Below are positions 1-10,725 of a DNA stretch of 64,000 nucleotides, piece after piece. The DNA lies in NCBI GenBank assembly GCA_033032865.1, contig JAWHQI010000273.1:3348001-3412000 (forward strand), in the 5' to 3' direction. A program made the translations under genes and the position numbers. Under the pieces are notes generated by a model, which saw nothing but the letters and a program-made list of their open reading frames with translations, had not been told where the DNA came from and searched no databases. Source of the DNA: Dactylorhiza incarnata (lineage: Eukaryota > Streptophyta > Magnoliopsida > Asparagales > Orchidaceae). Each line of letters begins with the position of its first letter. The stretch's first letter is position 1.

Positions 1-304
1 GCGGTCTGACTGTGCAAGCGGTCTGGGAGTACAGCAGAGCAAGCCGGGCGTCCTGAGCCTTTTTTGCGGTCTGTGCGGTCTCTGCTTTGGCAGACCGCCA
101 GTTTCAGTTTTGGTGTGTTTTTTGTTCTTCTCATCTCCGCGATTCTTATGAATCATGTCTCGCCATGTATACCTAGAAGTGTAAATCAGTTCTGTTTCAA
201 TAAAGATTTCTTGTGTTGTTGTTTTGGCATTGTGGTTGTTTGGCTATAACTCTTGTTGATATAACTCCTGCTTACTCCTAAACGGTCTTTCAAAAATTTT
301 AACA
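1..304 (+). mobile_element. Copia-B copy 1: 3' LTR tail
   Basis: The last 304 bp of a Copia-B LTR, entered from the window edge. It matches the end of the complete 1207-bp LTR at 48776-49982. It holds GCGGTCT motifs, an AATAAA poly(A) signal at 199-204, and ends in the canonical CA at 303-304. It is followed by GGTTC (305-309), the same target-site duplication that flanks the intact B copy at 43479-49982. This element was therefore inserted at the same site and duplicated with its surroundings. Confidence 0.93.
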
Positions 305-484
305 GGTTCTTTGCTGGGCCTCATTAGGATTGGGCGCATTAGGTTCCCTATTTTCTGCGGTAGTGTCCCCGATCGACGCTTCGAATAATAAGTATGTATC
401 CTGATCACGAGAATGGCAATGCCGCAAAATGGTTCGCTCGATCTCTAGATCAAAAAGAATATTCGAAGAGCTACCTCGGGTCAT
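305..484 (-). pseudogene. gag: Athila-like gypsy gag, N-terminal fragment (copy 1)
   Basis: A minus-strand reading frame starting at ATG 484 and interrupted at 305 by the Copia-B insertion. The first residues (MTRGSSSNILFDLEIERT) resemble the start of Athila-type Ty3/gypsy gag proteins, which open with a Ser-rich stretch and an 'F-DxEIERT' box. The rest of the gag lies beyond the B element; it is outside the window for copy 1 but visible in copies 2 and 3 (13939-14673 and 42743-43478). Gag would form the virus-like particle. This copy is split and inactive. The lineage call is from pattern memory, not a search. Confidence 0.72.
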
Positions 485-836
485 ATACTAGAAAAAGAAA
501 AGAGGAGAGAAGAAAAAAAAAAGAGAAAGAGAAAGAAAAAATAGAAACGAAGGAGAATAATAAAATAAAACAAAAGAAAGAGTAAACTTAATTATTATAT
601 TTTTTATTTATATGCCGATTATGTTAGTCCTGGACTTCCAGAGGTGTACCCCGTAAGGGGTTCTCACCCGTACTAGGAGGTGTGATGGGATGATAGCCCA
701 AACGTCTCTTTCCAAGATTTAAATTTCACTTTTAAGAATTTTTTTAAACTAAAAAAGAAAAAGAAAAACGATAAAATTAATAGCTATCCTCTTTTCAAAA
801 TATCAACCCAAGTACCCGACATTGGTGCAAAAAACT
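485..836 (-). other. Athila-like 5' leader with degenerate PBS (copy 1)
   Basis: Untranslated leader of the gypsy element, between its LTR and gag, read on the minus strand. It starts beside gag with an A/G-rich tract on the plus strand (about 489-583). A tRNA primer-binding-like block lies at about 814-830, just inside the putative LTR edge at 837. Its reverse complement reads TTGCACCAATGTCGGGT, similar to the TTGGCGCC-type PBS of Athila elements; copy 3 has the less mutated TTGCGCCAATGCCGGGT. No ORF here is credible. Confidence 0.55.
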
Positions 837-1469
837 TGATAAAAATATTTCGTGTTTGTGTGATTTTGGAAAAGTGAAGAAAGGGGTTATGTAATGAAAT
901 TCTCCAAACCTATATTTGATGAAGGGAAGTGTACTATATCGTTTATAGAATAGGATATTTTATAAATACCAAGGTCGTATTCCTCGGGGCGTGTTGATTA
1001 CTTCTAGTTCGAGAAGGTCACTATTATCTTATCTATTGATTTTTCATGTTTATTTTTCTTAACTAAAAAGAGATAATTTGCAAATAAAAGAAAGGCTTAG
1101 ACAATGATTAAAAAGATTAGTGCTCAATCAAAAATCACCTCGGCATGAGAATAATCAAGAGAAGGTAAAAAATTATTCAAATTCCATTTAAGTAAATTAC
1201 TTCACTGTGGAGGTTCCAGAAGCTTGAATATGTCTCTCTCGAGGAAAATGCCCAACTAGGTTTAGGAAAAATTCACCAAACTCTCATTCGATAATCGATT
1301 GCCTAAAACATGCTTTACGATGTGAACCCCACTATTGGATTTGACTCCAATCTTGGAGATTTACATCATCCTCTCTTGAGTGGTGCGTGCAACTCTCTTT
1401 ACCATTGAGTGATCAATTCATACTTTGAACCTCTCGGATAGCTAAGTACGAAAGCCAAAGTGAAAACCA
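837..1469 (-). mobile_element. Athila-like LTR, partial (copy 1)
   Basis: AT-rich non-coding sequence starting with TGATA immediately outside the PBS-like block, as expected for the internal edge of a 5' LTR read on the minus strand. It is cut off at 1470 by the start of the S1 LTR, so the outer end is missing. The same 633-bp stretch is found at 50513-51145. Boundaries are inferred from TG position and the neighbouring PBS only. Confidence 0.5.
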
Positions 1470-2854
1470 TATTGGATCTGTAGGCACCCTTAGAGGGGTG
1501 AATAAGGGTTTTAATAACATTTTGGTTTAATGGAAAACTATTGATATTTTATTAGAAATAAGTTGAATCAAAAGTAAAGTGCTAGAAATTGAAAATCAAA
1601 TCAATTTTATTGAACAAGTAAAGACATGATTATCATTTATAAATTGATTGATAAATTAGATTTTTATCACGCTAGATATCAAGACAAATAATATGAAAAA
1701 TGCTTTTGTTTTCTACACCGACTCTTCACCCAAAGAACTGGTTGGCTTTAACCGATCTATCCCCAGATACGACCTCAAGCCTCTCTAGCCTCTCTAGCCT
1801 CTCTATTCCCAAGACCTAGTCGCCACACCATGCAACAAGTTCTCCCTAGTCCTCGCAAGGCCCTAGTCACCAACCATTCGGGGAATTCTTTTTTGACGAT
1901 AAAAGGATAAGAGTTACAAGATGAGATAAAAGAAAAACTCCCCTCTAAATAGAACCATTGATGTAGATGTCATTTCTCTGGCAAAGGTTCGATCATTATG
2001 GCTTGAGAGTCTTCCTCATCGATGTTATTTAGATCCTTGGATGTCTCCAATTGATTAGAATTTGTTACAGCGAGAACACTCCATGTGTATGTTGAGAGAA
2101 AGCTTCTTGATCGTCGTTTTGATAACTTTCAATCCTTGTGTTTGAATTACTTTTTGATTTCCTCTGAAGAACTCTCTCTTTATATGAGTAGGAAACAACC
2201 CTCACTTTTCTATAGACAGCTAGGGCTTTCAGCCCTCGAAAATTTCTTAAAAAACCATCAACATAAACTCATTTTGGGTTATTTTAAAAAGAGGTTGTTG
2301 GACAGAAAACTACTGGCGGCAGGAGAGCGCAATCTTTAATTTCGTTCCTTATACTCTCTTCAATTTTGTGGATTTGGCTTTTATCTATGGAAATAAATTA
2401 TTCTCCACGAAAATATGTTATATTCATGCCTTCATAATAATATTGGATGCTCCTTTTGGTTTATTCTTGCCTTCATAATAATATTGGATTCTCTTTTTGG
2501 TTTATCAGTCAAATCATGATTGATTGGGGTTTCCAAAAGCTACCACTCGGCGATAGAATTAACGCGTCATGGTAGAACTTGCTATATATGAGTCCCGTCA
2601 ACATTCCTTTCTCAACGATGATACCTTCTTGACACTATTTCCATTTATGTATATACTACTGCCAGAGGTAGCGATTGCGCGCAGCGATAACAAACAGAGC
2701 GTCGTAATGATAGCGAATCGTCGTCTTTCTTTTTTGTATTCATAGGGGCTTGAGAACTGAAGTTCCTGCACATTATAAACACATGTCAAGTATGATCAAA
2801 TACAATGAGATTTGTTATTATCAAACCAAGATATGTGAAAAGCGTGTTCCAACA
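1470..2854 (-). mobile_element. S1 (SIRE-like) 3' LTR, copy 1
   Basis: A 1385-bp LTR-like block starting TATTGGATCTG (decayed TG) and ending TTCCAACA. It aligns in architecture with the S2 LTR at 34428-35597: both open with a TTGGATCT..GCxCCCTTAGAGG box, share a 'CTCGCAAGG..CTAGTC' type middle, and are followed by a reversed polypurine tract and a GATAATAACAAATCC box. A 9-bp unit GCCTCTCTA occurs three times near 1779-1806 (twice in copy 3), which explains the 9-bp length difference from the 1376-bp copy at 51146-52521. CpG-rich dyads lie at about 2541-2576 and 2655-2735. Only the 3' LTR of this minus-strand element is visible. Confidence 0.68.
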
Positions 2855-5381
2855 AACTCCACCTTATGATAATAACAAATCCACTTAGAAAGAATTACTT
2901 CAATTATAAGAAATGTGCTTATAGTTAATGATAAGCGTGGTAGTATGGAATGGTGCATATGCTCCCTCTATATGAATGATCCCCCTACATCAAAGCTTCC
3001 TATGAATTTGACTCACCTTAAATGTGTGAATTCCTTTCAAAAGAAGGTGGAGAGAAATGGAATGACCATAAGAAAGATTTATGATACCACATGGTGAAGG
3101 AATAAAAGAAATTTTAGTTGAAGGAATGAAGTATCAATAGATTACTACACAAGACCACTTGTTGGTTAATACAATATCTATGATCGAGCTTACAAGTAGT
3201 TAAGTAAAGTGGAAAGCATGTTTCAAGATTTTAAAAAAAAATGAACATCTATATATGAGTTTTAAGCATAGTAAATGATTAAGAATTGTAGTCTAGTAGA
3301 AATATATGTTTTTTCAAGTTGATGAAAAAGATCAAAATATCACTTGTTATCAAACTATAATAGCACTTATTTAGAGGGTAAATAAGCAAGATTGAGCATA
3401 CAAGGCATAGCAGAAGATTAGTTCAAAATACATAAGCACTCTTAAAATAAACATCTTTTTTGAAATTTGCAATCATAGAGAGTAAATAAGAGTGGTTGTT
3501 TTTGAAATAAGATGTTTGTGATTTTGAAATACATGATATGCTTTTGGTAGACAAAAGTAATTCAAGCATGATTTGATTTATCAAGACAAGATAGAAAGAT
3601 ACAGTATTTTAAATTCTTAATGCAGGCAGACTTAAACATTGTAGAGATCATGCAGTGATATTTAGTGCATCTACTAAAGAGTTTAGAAAGAAATTTAGAT
3701 ATGCATTATAATCCAATACTCATGAGTAGATGGTTTATAAGAGATAATGATGTGTGCAATTAGTGTTTTGGATAAGAGTATTCAAATGATTTAATCATAA
3801 TACATGACATGTATAATGGAATCAACACAACATTATTGAAATGTGTTTTTAGAATTACTTCCACCCACAAAGGTATATTTGGTTTTAATGTACATAGAAA
3901 TTGTACAACTCCCAAGGTGCTCTGCACACACAATGCTCATTAAGACTTATCAGGGTGAAAAGTAGTGCTTGGGGATCACTTATCTTTTCTCTCTCTTTTA
4001 TTGATTTGTCATTCAATGTAAAAGAAGAAGTGGTGTATATAGGAGGTTGCACAAGACAATTTACAATTCTCTCCAAGATGCTCAACCTCGCAATGCTCAT
4101 TTATACTTATCAAGAGGGTGAGTAGTGCTTGGTGTAGTTACCTTTGTCATTTATTCATTTGAATTTTAGTTTAGTGACAAAGGTCTCCAAATAAACTTAT
4201 TTTTCAAACATAGATTTTTTGAATTAAAACACACTTCTTAAAATATGGGTGCATGAAAGAGATTTTTATTGTGGTTTAGGTAAACTAATGACATATTTAA
4301 TAATATTAAGTTATTACACTACACAACCATACAAGAGTAAGATTAAAGTCATATGTATATTACCAAAGATGTGAGTGAGTAAACCATTATATATAAAACA
4401 TTACTCATACTTAGAGGCATGCTAAACAATCCTACATATTATTTCAATCATCATTTTCCTTGCACATTACAAGATAACGTTCAATGCATGACACAAAACA
4501 ATATTTAAGAAACTTGAAATTAGAATTTAACATTGTCTTCTAATCTTGAAGAGATAAACCTAATCATCCTTGAATCATTTCAATGAATAACAGTTTTTAT
4601 AGATTTTTGAAATTTTTAGACAAATACAAAATAGTAAACACACATAAAAAAACATATTTTTGTCCTTTGAAATTGTTTTGAAATTTTGTATTAGTATTTA
4701 AAATATAAATATTTTTTTGGAAAATATAGAAGGCTTTAACAAGCCGATCATTAAATGATATTCTATGCCAGAGAAGGTGTAAAGGAAAAATAAAAAATAT
4801 TGATTTTATGCTACCGCCAACGCTAGTATTATCGTGTGGCGCTAGAACCAGAAATTTTGTGTTTTGCTTAGAAAACATGATTTTTGATAATTTTTCTTTC
4901 TGATTTTTCTTGATTCTTGTTTTCTAAGATAAGCGACACTAAGTACTTTAAAGTATTTTTAATAATAGTGTGAAAGATGCGTATAAAATATTTTTGTGTT
5001 AAGGTGTCAAAATACTCTTTCAAAATACTTATGTTGCTCAAAATTATTAAAAGTCAATAAGATAACATTTAAGAACAAAATATGCTCGAGTGAAATGATC
5101 ACAAAGAGTGAAATAGTTTTCATGCAATGTATATAATATTAGTATGTCTAAGATCAAGATACCTTAACTATATGTCTACACTCTAATCCCATACTAAGTG
5201 ACGATGGGCATGTAGAGTTGCACACATGCCGTAGGTTGGGAGTGTTAATCCCATATGCATACAAATGATGACACTCAACCTAGTTCTATTTCCCCCCAGT
5301 GCCTCGCAAGTCCCCACTGGAACCCTCCCCGTTTAAGGACAAAACATGACTTAGAGGTTTGGTCTCTAATGCACATAATCC
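2855..5381 (-). mobile_element. S1 3' non-coding region (copy 1)
   Basis: About 2.5 kb of AT-rich sequence between the S1 LTR and the site where Copia-A1 inserted (TSD AATCC at 5377-5381). It begins with a decayed reversed polypurine tract. Two related blocks near 3900-3970 and 4045-4130 (CAATGCTCATT..ACTTATCA) and a GGTGCATATGCTCCC box also occur in S2 at 35700-36370, linking the two elements. A CpG-rich dyad (CTACCGCCAACG..GTGTGGCGCTAG) lies at about 4811-4846. The short ORFs are not convincing as genes. The S1 sequence resumes after the A element in copies 2 and 3. Confidence 0.62.
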
Positions 5382-6378
5382 TGTTGAAATTATTGAAGTG
5401 AAGTGGAAGGTGGCCAGCGGTGTGTTTATTGGTGACCGCAGAGACCGCGCGGTCTCTGTGCCGGTTTGGTCTCTGGAGGTCTGCTGTGATTGGCCAGTTT
5501 GTTCAAACCGGGCGGTCTGTTCTTGAGTAACCGCTATGACCGGGCGGCTTATGCAGGTTGATATAGAGACTTGTCTAAGTTGGCCAGATGTTCTTGGTTT
5601 GCTCTAGGCGGTCTAAGGAAGGAGTGATCCATGTCCCCGCGGCTTGTGCGCGGTCTGCTGCTGATTTGTGGTCTTGGACATGATGTTGTCCAAGTGGTGT
5701 GATCGCGCGGTCTATTCTGTGAGACCTCTTGCGATCTGATGGGTGGTGACTGTACCTCTCTTGCGGTGGTGACGACATCCGTTCCCTCGCCTATAAATAA
5801 GGGTGCAGGGCCCGTCATTAATAACGAGAACTGTTTGCGGCCAGTAGGTTGCGGTCTCCTTCCATGGTGATTTCCCAGTGGCTTGAATAAATAGTTCGAC
5901 AGTGGCTTGTCTGCGGACTGGTTTATGTTGTTCTTGTGCTATTTGCAGCGAGCTCGGCGATCAGGAGACCTTCTGTGTTTAGGCGATCTAGGTTGCGGTC
6001 TGGCGATAGCTTCTGTTCTCTGTTCATTTCAATAAGCTCCAGTTCGTGCAGTCTGAGGTGGCGGTCTTGCAGTGCAGGTCATCTTGCCTGTATTCTATTC
6101 ATGCGGTCTCAGGACAAGCCGGGCGGTCTATGGAGTGCAGCGGTCTGTACGGTCTCTGCTTTGTCAGGTCGCTAGATTTGTGTTTTGTGGTGTGTTTTGT
6201 TCTTCTCTCCTTCGTGATTCTTATGAATCATGTCTCGCCATGTATGTCTCGAAATGTAATGAAGGTTTATGATTCAATAAAGACTATTGTGTTGTTGTTT
6301 GGCATTGTGGTTGTTTCGCTATAACTCAGTTGATGCAACTCCTGCTTACTCCTAAACGGTTCATCAAAAATTTTAACA
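5382..6378 (+). repeat. Copia-A1 5' LTR
   Basis: A 997-bp LTR from TGTTGAAATT to ATTTTAACA. It is densely studded with GCGGTCT and its reverse complement AGACCGC, with an AATAAA signal near the end. The start coordinate is fixed by the AATCC target-site duplication and by alignment with the 3' LTRs of A2 and A3. Confidence 0.92.
5792..5799 (+). promoter_or_regulatory. TATA box of Copia-A1 5' LTR
   Basis: TATAAATA about 410 bp into the LTR, in the context CTCGCCTATAAATAAGGG. The equivalent site is TATACATA in the A2 5' LTR (19221-19228) and TATAAATA in the A3 LTRs. It fits the U3/R promoter position of copia LTRs. Confidence 0.6.
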
Positions 6379-6395
6379 TGGTATTAGAGGTAGGT
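6379..6395 (+). other. Primer-binding site, Copia-A1
   Basis: TGGTATTAGAGGTAGG begins immediately after the LTR end. The plant copia PBS TGGTATCAGAG pairs with the 3' end of initiator-Met tRNA; all three A copies have C to T at the seventh base, while Copia-B keeps TGGTATCAGAG. Confidence 0.8.
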
Positions 6396-6467
6396 TGTTG
6401 GAGTGGATAAGCAGTGTTAAACTTGAGTTTCCATCGCCTTTGTGAAGAAGAAACCACATAGTTGGCC

Positions 6468-7058
6468 ATGGAAGATGGATACAGAAGAGGGCTTGGTATT
6501 GAACTCCTCACATCGACTAAGTTCATGAAGTGGAAGTCGTGTATGGAGAGTTACTTGCTTGTCTTGGATCTATGGGATATAGTTAGAGGAGAAGACACAC
6601 AAGAAGTACATCTAGCAGGAGATAATATGGACGAGGAGAGACTTTGGAGGAGGACTAATGCAAAGGCAGAGTTCACACTCAAGAGGGCTATTTCACCAGA
6701 GCTATTCGATCACATAATTGGATGTAAATCTGCTGCTGAGATTTGGACGTCTTTGGATGGGCTGTTCAATAAGAAGAATATAGCTCGGCTACAGTTTCTT
6801 GAAAATGAGTTGGCGAAGGCCTCTCGAGGTGATCTTTCCATCTCTACTTTCTTTCTCAAGATGAAGAACCTCACAGCAGAGATTTCTGCATTGGACCCTG
6901 ATGAGCCCATCTCGGAGGCAAAACTGAAGAGGCATATCATCCGCGGGTTGCGGAAGGAGTACCTTGCCTTTGTGATGTCAGTTCAGGGTTGGGCAAATCA
7001 GCCATCTCTGTTGGAGCTAGAAAACTTACTTGCTTCGCAGGAAAGTTTGGCAAGATAG
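6468..7058 (+). CDS. gag: Copia-A1 gag (UBN2-like capsid)
   Basis: A 196-residue open frame starting at ATG 6468, which matches the start used in Copia-B at 44775; an upstream TTG in frame is unlikely. It contains the helical capsid core of copia gag proteins (W..CMESYL, LWRR..AKAEFTLKRAISPELFDHI, AAEIWTSLDGLF, LKRHIIRGLRKEYLAF). It ends at a TAG in the place where Copia-B reads CAG and continues into the zinc knuckle. So this is the capsid part of a Gag-Pol polyprotein, cut by a nonsense mutation shared by A1, A2 and A3. Residues LLVLDLWD replace LLGEDLWD of the other copies. Confidence 0.85.
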   Translation: MEDGYRRGLGIELLTSTKFMKWKSCMESYLLVLDLWDIVRGEDTQEVHLAGDNMDEERLWRRTNAKAEFTLKRAISPELFDHIIGCKSAAEIWTSLDGLFNKKNIARLQFLENELAKASRGDLSISTFFLKMKNLTAEISALDPDEPISEAKLKRHIIRGLRKEYLAFVMSVQGWANQPSLLELENLLASQESLAR

Positions 7059-9671
7059 ATGGCGGGGATTTCTATCTCTGGGGGAGATAGTGATGTGTTG
7101 TTCTCTGGGAATAAGAAGAAGAAGTGGGAGATAGTGATGTGGTACTAAGTCTGATGGGAACAAAAAGGGAGAGGGACCAAGGTGCTTCAGGTGCAACAAG
7201 ACCGGGCACTTCCAAAAAGATTGCCGGGTTAATCTTCAGCTGGGATATGCAGCGGAGAAGGAGAAGCCAAAGTCTGATGAAGATGGATGGGGAGGAGCCT
7301 TTGTGGCTAATATGATGGCAATGCCCATTAAGGCCTTGGCTGCCATCAGCTTCGAAGAGGATTGGATCGTGGATTCAGGGTGTGGGCACCACCTCACCAG
7401 GGATGAATCAATGTTCTCTTCTTTGGCACCTTACTCAGGTAACGACGCAATTACGACTGATAATTCTATTCATTTAGTAGAACAAGAAGGTGTTGTCTCT
7501 CTAAGCAGTGATAAGGGTCCACTCACATTGAGGAGTGTTTATCACGTGTCGGGTATGAAGAACAATCTCTTCTCTGTGACCAATGCGGTCAATGCCGGTT
7601 ATCACATTCTGTTTGGCCCAACAGAAGTGATGTATCATAAAACTCAACCGGAGATAAAGGGAGATGTAATTCATGTTGGAAAGCGGATAAAGGACTTGTT
7701 CGTTTTATCGACAAGTACCTATGTTGAAAAGACGAGGACCAATGATAGAGCAGCTATCTATCATGAAAGGTTGGGGCATGTAGGCATGGACAAATTGAAG
7801 GCTATTGCGGTAAGGGGCCTTGTCAAGGGATTGCCTAGCATGTAATCCTATGGAGACGATCATGTTTGTGAGGGATGTCAGTTTGGTAAGTCTCATCGAC
7901 TTCCATTTGATAAATCACAAATAAGATGCAAAGCTCCGTTGGAGTGCATTCACGGTGATTTGATGGGACCGACTGCCACCCCAAGTCTTGGAGGCAACAT
8001 ATATATGTTGGTGTAGATCGACGATTACACCAGATATGTCTGGGTGTATTTTCAGAAAGAGAAGTCAGAAGCTTTTGTGAAGTTCATGGAGTTCAAGGAG
8101 CTAGTGGAAGGTCGGTTAGGCCTGCGGGTGAAAAAATTGAAAACTGAAAATGGTGGGGAGTTCACCTCTGGTGAGTTCTCAAGTTTTTGCAGGAAGCACG
8201 GCATCCGGAGAGAGCTCACTTGTGCCCATACTCCACAGCAAAAAGGCGTTGCAAAGTGGAAGATCCGTCACCTGACGAAAACCAGCAAATGCTGGCTTCA
8301 TGCCAAGAGTATCCCAAGGTCCTTCTGGGCGGAGGGTAGGTCTTGTGCTGCCTATGTCACTAACAGAATGCCTCTAAGTCCTATCAACATGAAGACCCCT
8401 CACGAACTAATTTTCAAGGAGAAGCCGAGTGTTGCACACCTTCGAGTGTTCGGGTCAACCTGTTTTATGCATATCTCTGATTCTCTTCGGACAAAGCTAG
8501 ACGCGAAAGCAAGGAAGCTAGTCTTCGTTGGATATGATGAGCAAAAGAAGGGTTGGAGATGCATGGATCCTGAGACACGGAGATCAGTGGTATCTCTGGA
8601 TGTGGTGTTCTATGATGTGACTTCCTACAAGGGGAGTTCAAGAGTTGAACTATCGGAGAGCAGGGTTGATGAAAACGGGAAGGCTACGGGAAATCTTCAA
8701 GTGGAGTTGCCTATTTCACCAGGAATTCCAGCTGTGTCTAGCTCAGAGTTGGAGGATTCAGGTTCTGGAAGCAGGGGGAGTGATGCTCCAAGTTCGCCTG
8801 GAAGAGGAGATATCACAGAAGAAGCAGCTAAGGAGGTGGTTAGTCAGGTGCAACCTCTTAGGAGGTCGAAGAGGACTATCAAGCCACCAGATCGATACAC
8901 AGGAGGAAACATGGTGAGCTTTGTCTCATATTTCTTTGCTGGTCCCTTGGATGAGCGGGAGCTGTCGAGCTTTGAGAAGGCCAAAGGCGTGGAGCAGTGG
9001 GACATTGCTATGCAGGAGGAGATGGATGCTCTCAAGAAGATTGAGACTTGGTCTCTAGTGCCTAGGCCCAAGGGCATTACCCCAGTGACATACAAGTGGG
9101 TCTATAAGATCGATAAGAAAGCTGACGGTACGATCGAGCGATACAAGGCTAGCCTTGTGGCTCGCGGGTTCTCACAGCAGTATGGATAGGATTATGATGA
9201 GACATTCAGTCCAGTTGCAAAGATGACTTCGGTTCGATTTGTTATTGCTTTGGCGGCATCATGTGATTGGGATATTTGGCAGCTCGACGTGAAGAATGCC
9301 ATCTTATACGGCAAGATTCATCTCGGAGGATTGTCCAGACTATGTCTGCAAGCTGAAGAAAGACTTGTATGGGTTGAAGCAAGCGCCTCGGGCGTGGTAT
9401 GGAAAGATCGCGGAGTATCTTCTATTCGGCGGATTTTTTGCTTCAGACTCTTACTCCAGTTTGTTCATCAAGAAGGAGGTGTGCTTTGGTTGATTGTTCT
9501 GCTGTATGTGGATGACATGATTGTCACCGGGAACTCAAAGGAGGAAGTAGCAAGGCTGAGAGCCGAGCTTGCTATCAGATTTGAGATGAAGGATATGGGT
9601 GATCTTCACCATTTCCTTGGACTCGAGGTGCAGAGGCGGGAGAGAGGAGTGCTCATTTCTCAAGCTGGATA
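7059..9671 (+). pseudogene. pol: Copia-A1 pol (zinc knuckle to RT), broken
   Basis: Remains of pol: a zinc knuckle in a shifted frame after a 47-bp deletion near 7124; protease (WIVDSGCGHHLT near 7360); integrase zinc-binding region (YHERLGHVGMDKL); integrase core with KTENGGEF and TPQQKG; and RT up to LYVDDMIVTG near 9505. Stops occur at 7843-7845 (private TAA), in the VDDY region at about 8014-8016 (TAG), and after SQQYG at 9187-9189 (TAG). A 35-nt RT deletion near 9315 is shared with A2 and A3. The frame ends where element C begins. Confidence 0.88.
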
Positions 9672-10658
9672 TGCTCCTCTGTTTCTCTTCCTGTATCTTC
9701 CTTTTTCTGCCGCTAGCTGCTATCTTATTCTGTACAGCAATATGTTATGTTCTATCTTCCTGCTTCTTTTCTCTGCTCTTCTCTGTATATTTATTCTGGA
9801 GAGCTTTCGGCTGTTTTGAATTCTTGCCGTGCTAAAGAGGAAAGAGATAATGTCTCATTTATTTCACAGATCCTCGAGCAATTAACTGGTCGTCTTTAGC
9901 TTGTTGCAACAGCTACAGCATTTAATGCTTTGCTGCAACGACTCTATCATTTAATGCTTCAACGGCTATATTGTTAAGTCAGCAATATATATATAGAAAT
10001 AATAAATATTGTTTTAATAAAATCTGACAGCATATATATAAAATTAGTCGAGCTGAATGATAAAAAAACAATGCTGCAGATATTTCGTCGAGCTGAGCTT
10101 CAAGTTCATCGACCTCATCATTTGATTCGTCGACCTCATCATTTATTTCATCATTCTGAACATCTGCTGAATATTTGTCGAACGCAGACTGTAGTTCGTC
10201 GAACAGAAGGATTCATCGACCGCTGAGACGGGCTGGATCGTCGACCGCTGAATATTGAGCTGTTCGTCGAACACAGACTTAAGTTCATCGAATGCAGGAT
10301 ATATTTAGTCGAGCGCTGCACATAGACAAATTCTTCGACCGCTGAGATTTGAGCTGTTCGTCGACCACTGAACCGCTGAGACGGGATCGTCGAACGCTGA
10401 ACCGCTGGATTTCGTCGAGCGCAGAATGAATACCATTCATCGAGCGCAGAGCGCCGTTCGTCGAACGCAGGTAGCCGTTCGTCGAACGCAAAAAACATAT
10501 TTAAATTTTATTCTTCTCTTATTATTTCTGCCTTTTAATTATATCTCTTTTCAGCCCTCTTTCTTAATGTGATTCAATCTAAGTTATAAGATATATTATG
10601 ATAGAAACTTAGACATTAAAGGTGGATCCTAACTCAAATCAAATCTAAGTTTCCAATA
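9672..10658 (-). repeat. Element C 3' LTR, truncated
   Basis: A 987-bp block aligned end to end with 12952-13938. It starts TGCTCCTCTG and ends TTCCAATA (TTCCAACA in the other LTR). It stands where the full LTR has 667 more bases, so the left end is a break, not a true terminus, even though it happens to begin with TG. It contains the GTCGA-rich array described separately. Confidence 0.82.
10083..10495 (-). repeat. GTCGA-rich sub-repeat array in C 3' LTR
   Basis: About 410 bp with many degenerate copies of TTCGTCGAACGC / TCGTCGACCGCTGA, spaced at irregular short intervals. The block recurs at 13377-13775 in the other LTR. The motif centres on a CGTCGA half-palindrome. The array is far richer in CpG than the AT-rich sequence around it. 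ORFs over it (Phe-Asp-Glu-Arg repeats) are by-products of the repeat. Confidence 0.85.
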
Positions 10659-10725
10659 ATCTCCACCTATTTGAGTTGGGATCCTAATCCAAATTAAGAC
10701 TAGGTTCTAGCAATCTCCCCCTATT
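10659..10725 (-). other. Duplicated LTR end and polypurine tract of element C
   Basis: After the LTR end at 10658 comes ATCTCCACCTATTTG, and 54 bp later, after TTCTAGCA, ATCTCCCCCTATTTGG. On the minus strand each is a polypurine tract (CCAAATAGGGGGAGAT) directly before an LTR-like start. The 54-bp segment is a diverged tandem duplication of the last LTR bases plus PPT. The PPT would prime plus-strand DNA synthesis. Confidence 0.7.

Larger units (their letters stand above)
5382..9674 (+). mobile_element. Copia-A1, 3'-truncated
   Basis: Ty1/copia retrotransposon copy with 5' LTR (5382-6378), PBS, gag and a broken pol. It is inserted in S1 with TSD AATCC upstream. Homology to A2 and A3 stops at 9674 in the RT region, where sequence jumps into the LTR of element C; the RNase H end and the 3' LTR are missing. 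It shares with A2 and A3 the TAG at the end of gag, the TAG before the integrase core, the TAG in RT and the RT deletion. Private lesions are a 47-bp deletion near 7124 and a TAA at 7843-7845. Confidence 0.93.

Noticed and set aside
2085..2339. 84-codon ORF in the S1 LTR (also 51752-52006)
   Set aside because: Conserved only because the module was duplicated; Leu/Phe/Arg-rich, no family resemblance, inside an LTR.
4597..4878. 93-codon minus-strand ORF with hydrophobic stretches (also 18043-18306, 54264-54545)
   Set aside because: AT-rich chance frame in the S1 3' region; a one-base indel in copy 2 changes its C-terminus, so no selection is evident.
5936..6324. Plus- and minus-strand ORFs of 60-115 codons in Copia-A/B LTRs (also 15265-15718, 19365-19753, 48765-49316, 55604-55992, 60714-61120)
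   Set aside because: They lie within U3/R/U5 of LTRs, are rich in Ser/Arg/Cys from GCGGTCT motifs, break in sister LTRs, and have no domain.
10151..10498. Minus-strand ORFs with FDER / VRRT-like peptide repeats (also 13373-13778)
   Set aside because: They are by-products of the CGTCGA array in the element-C LTR; three overlapping frames are open at once and the peptides follow the DNA repeat.
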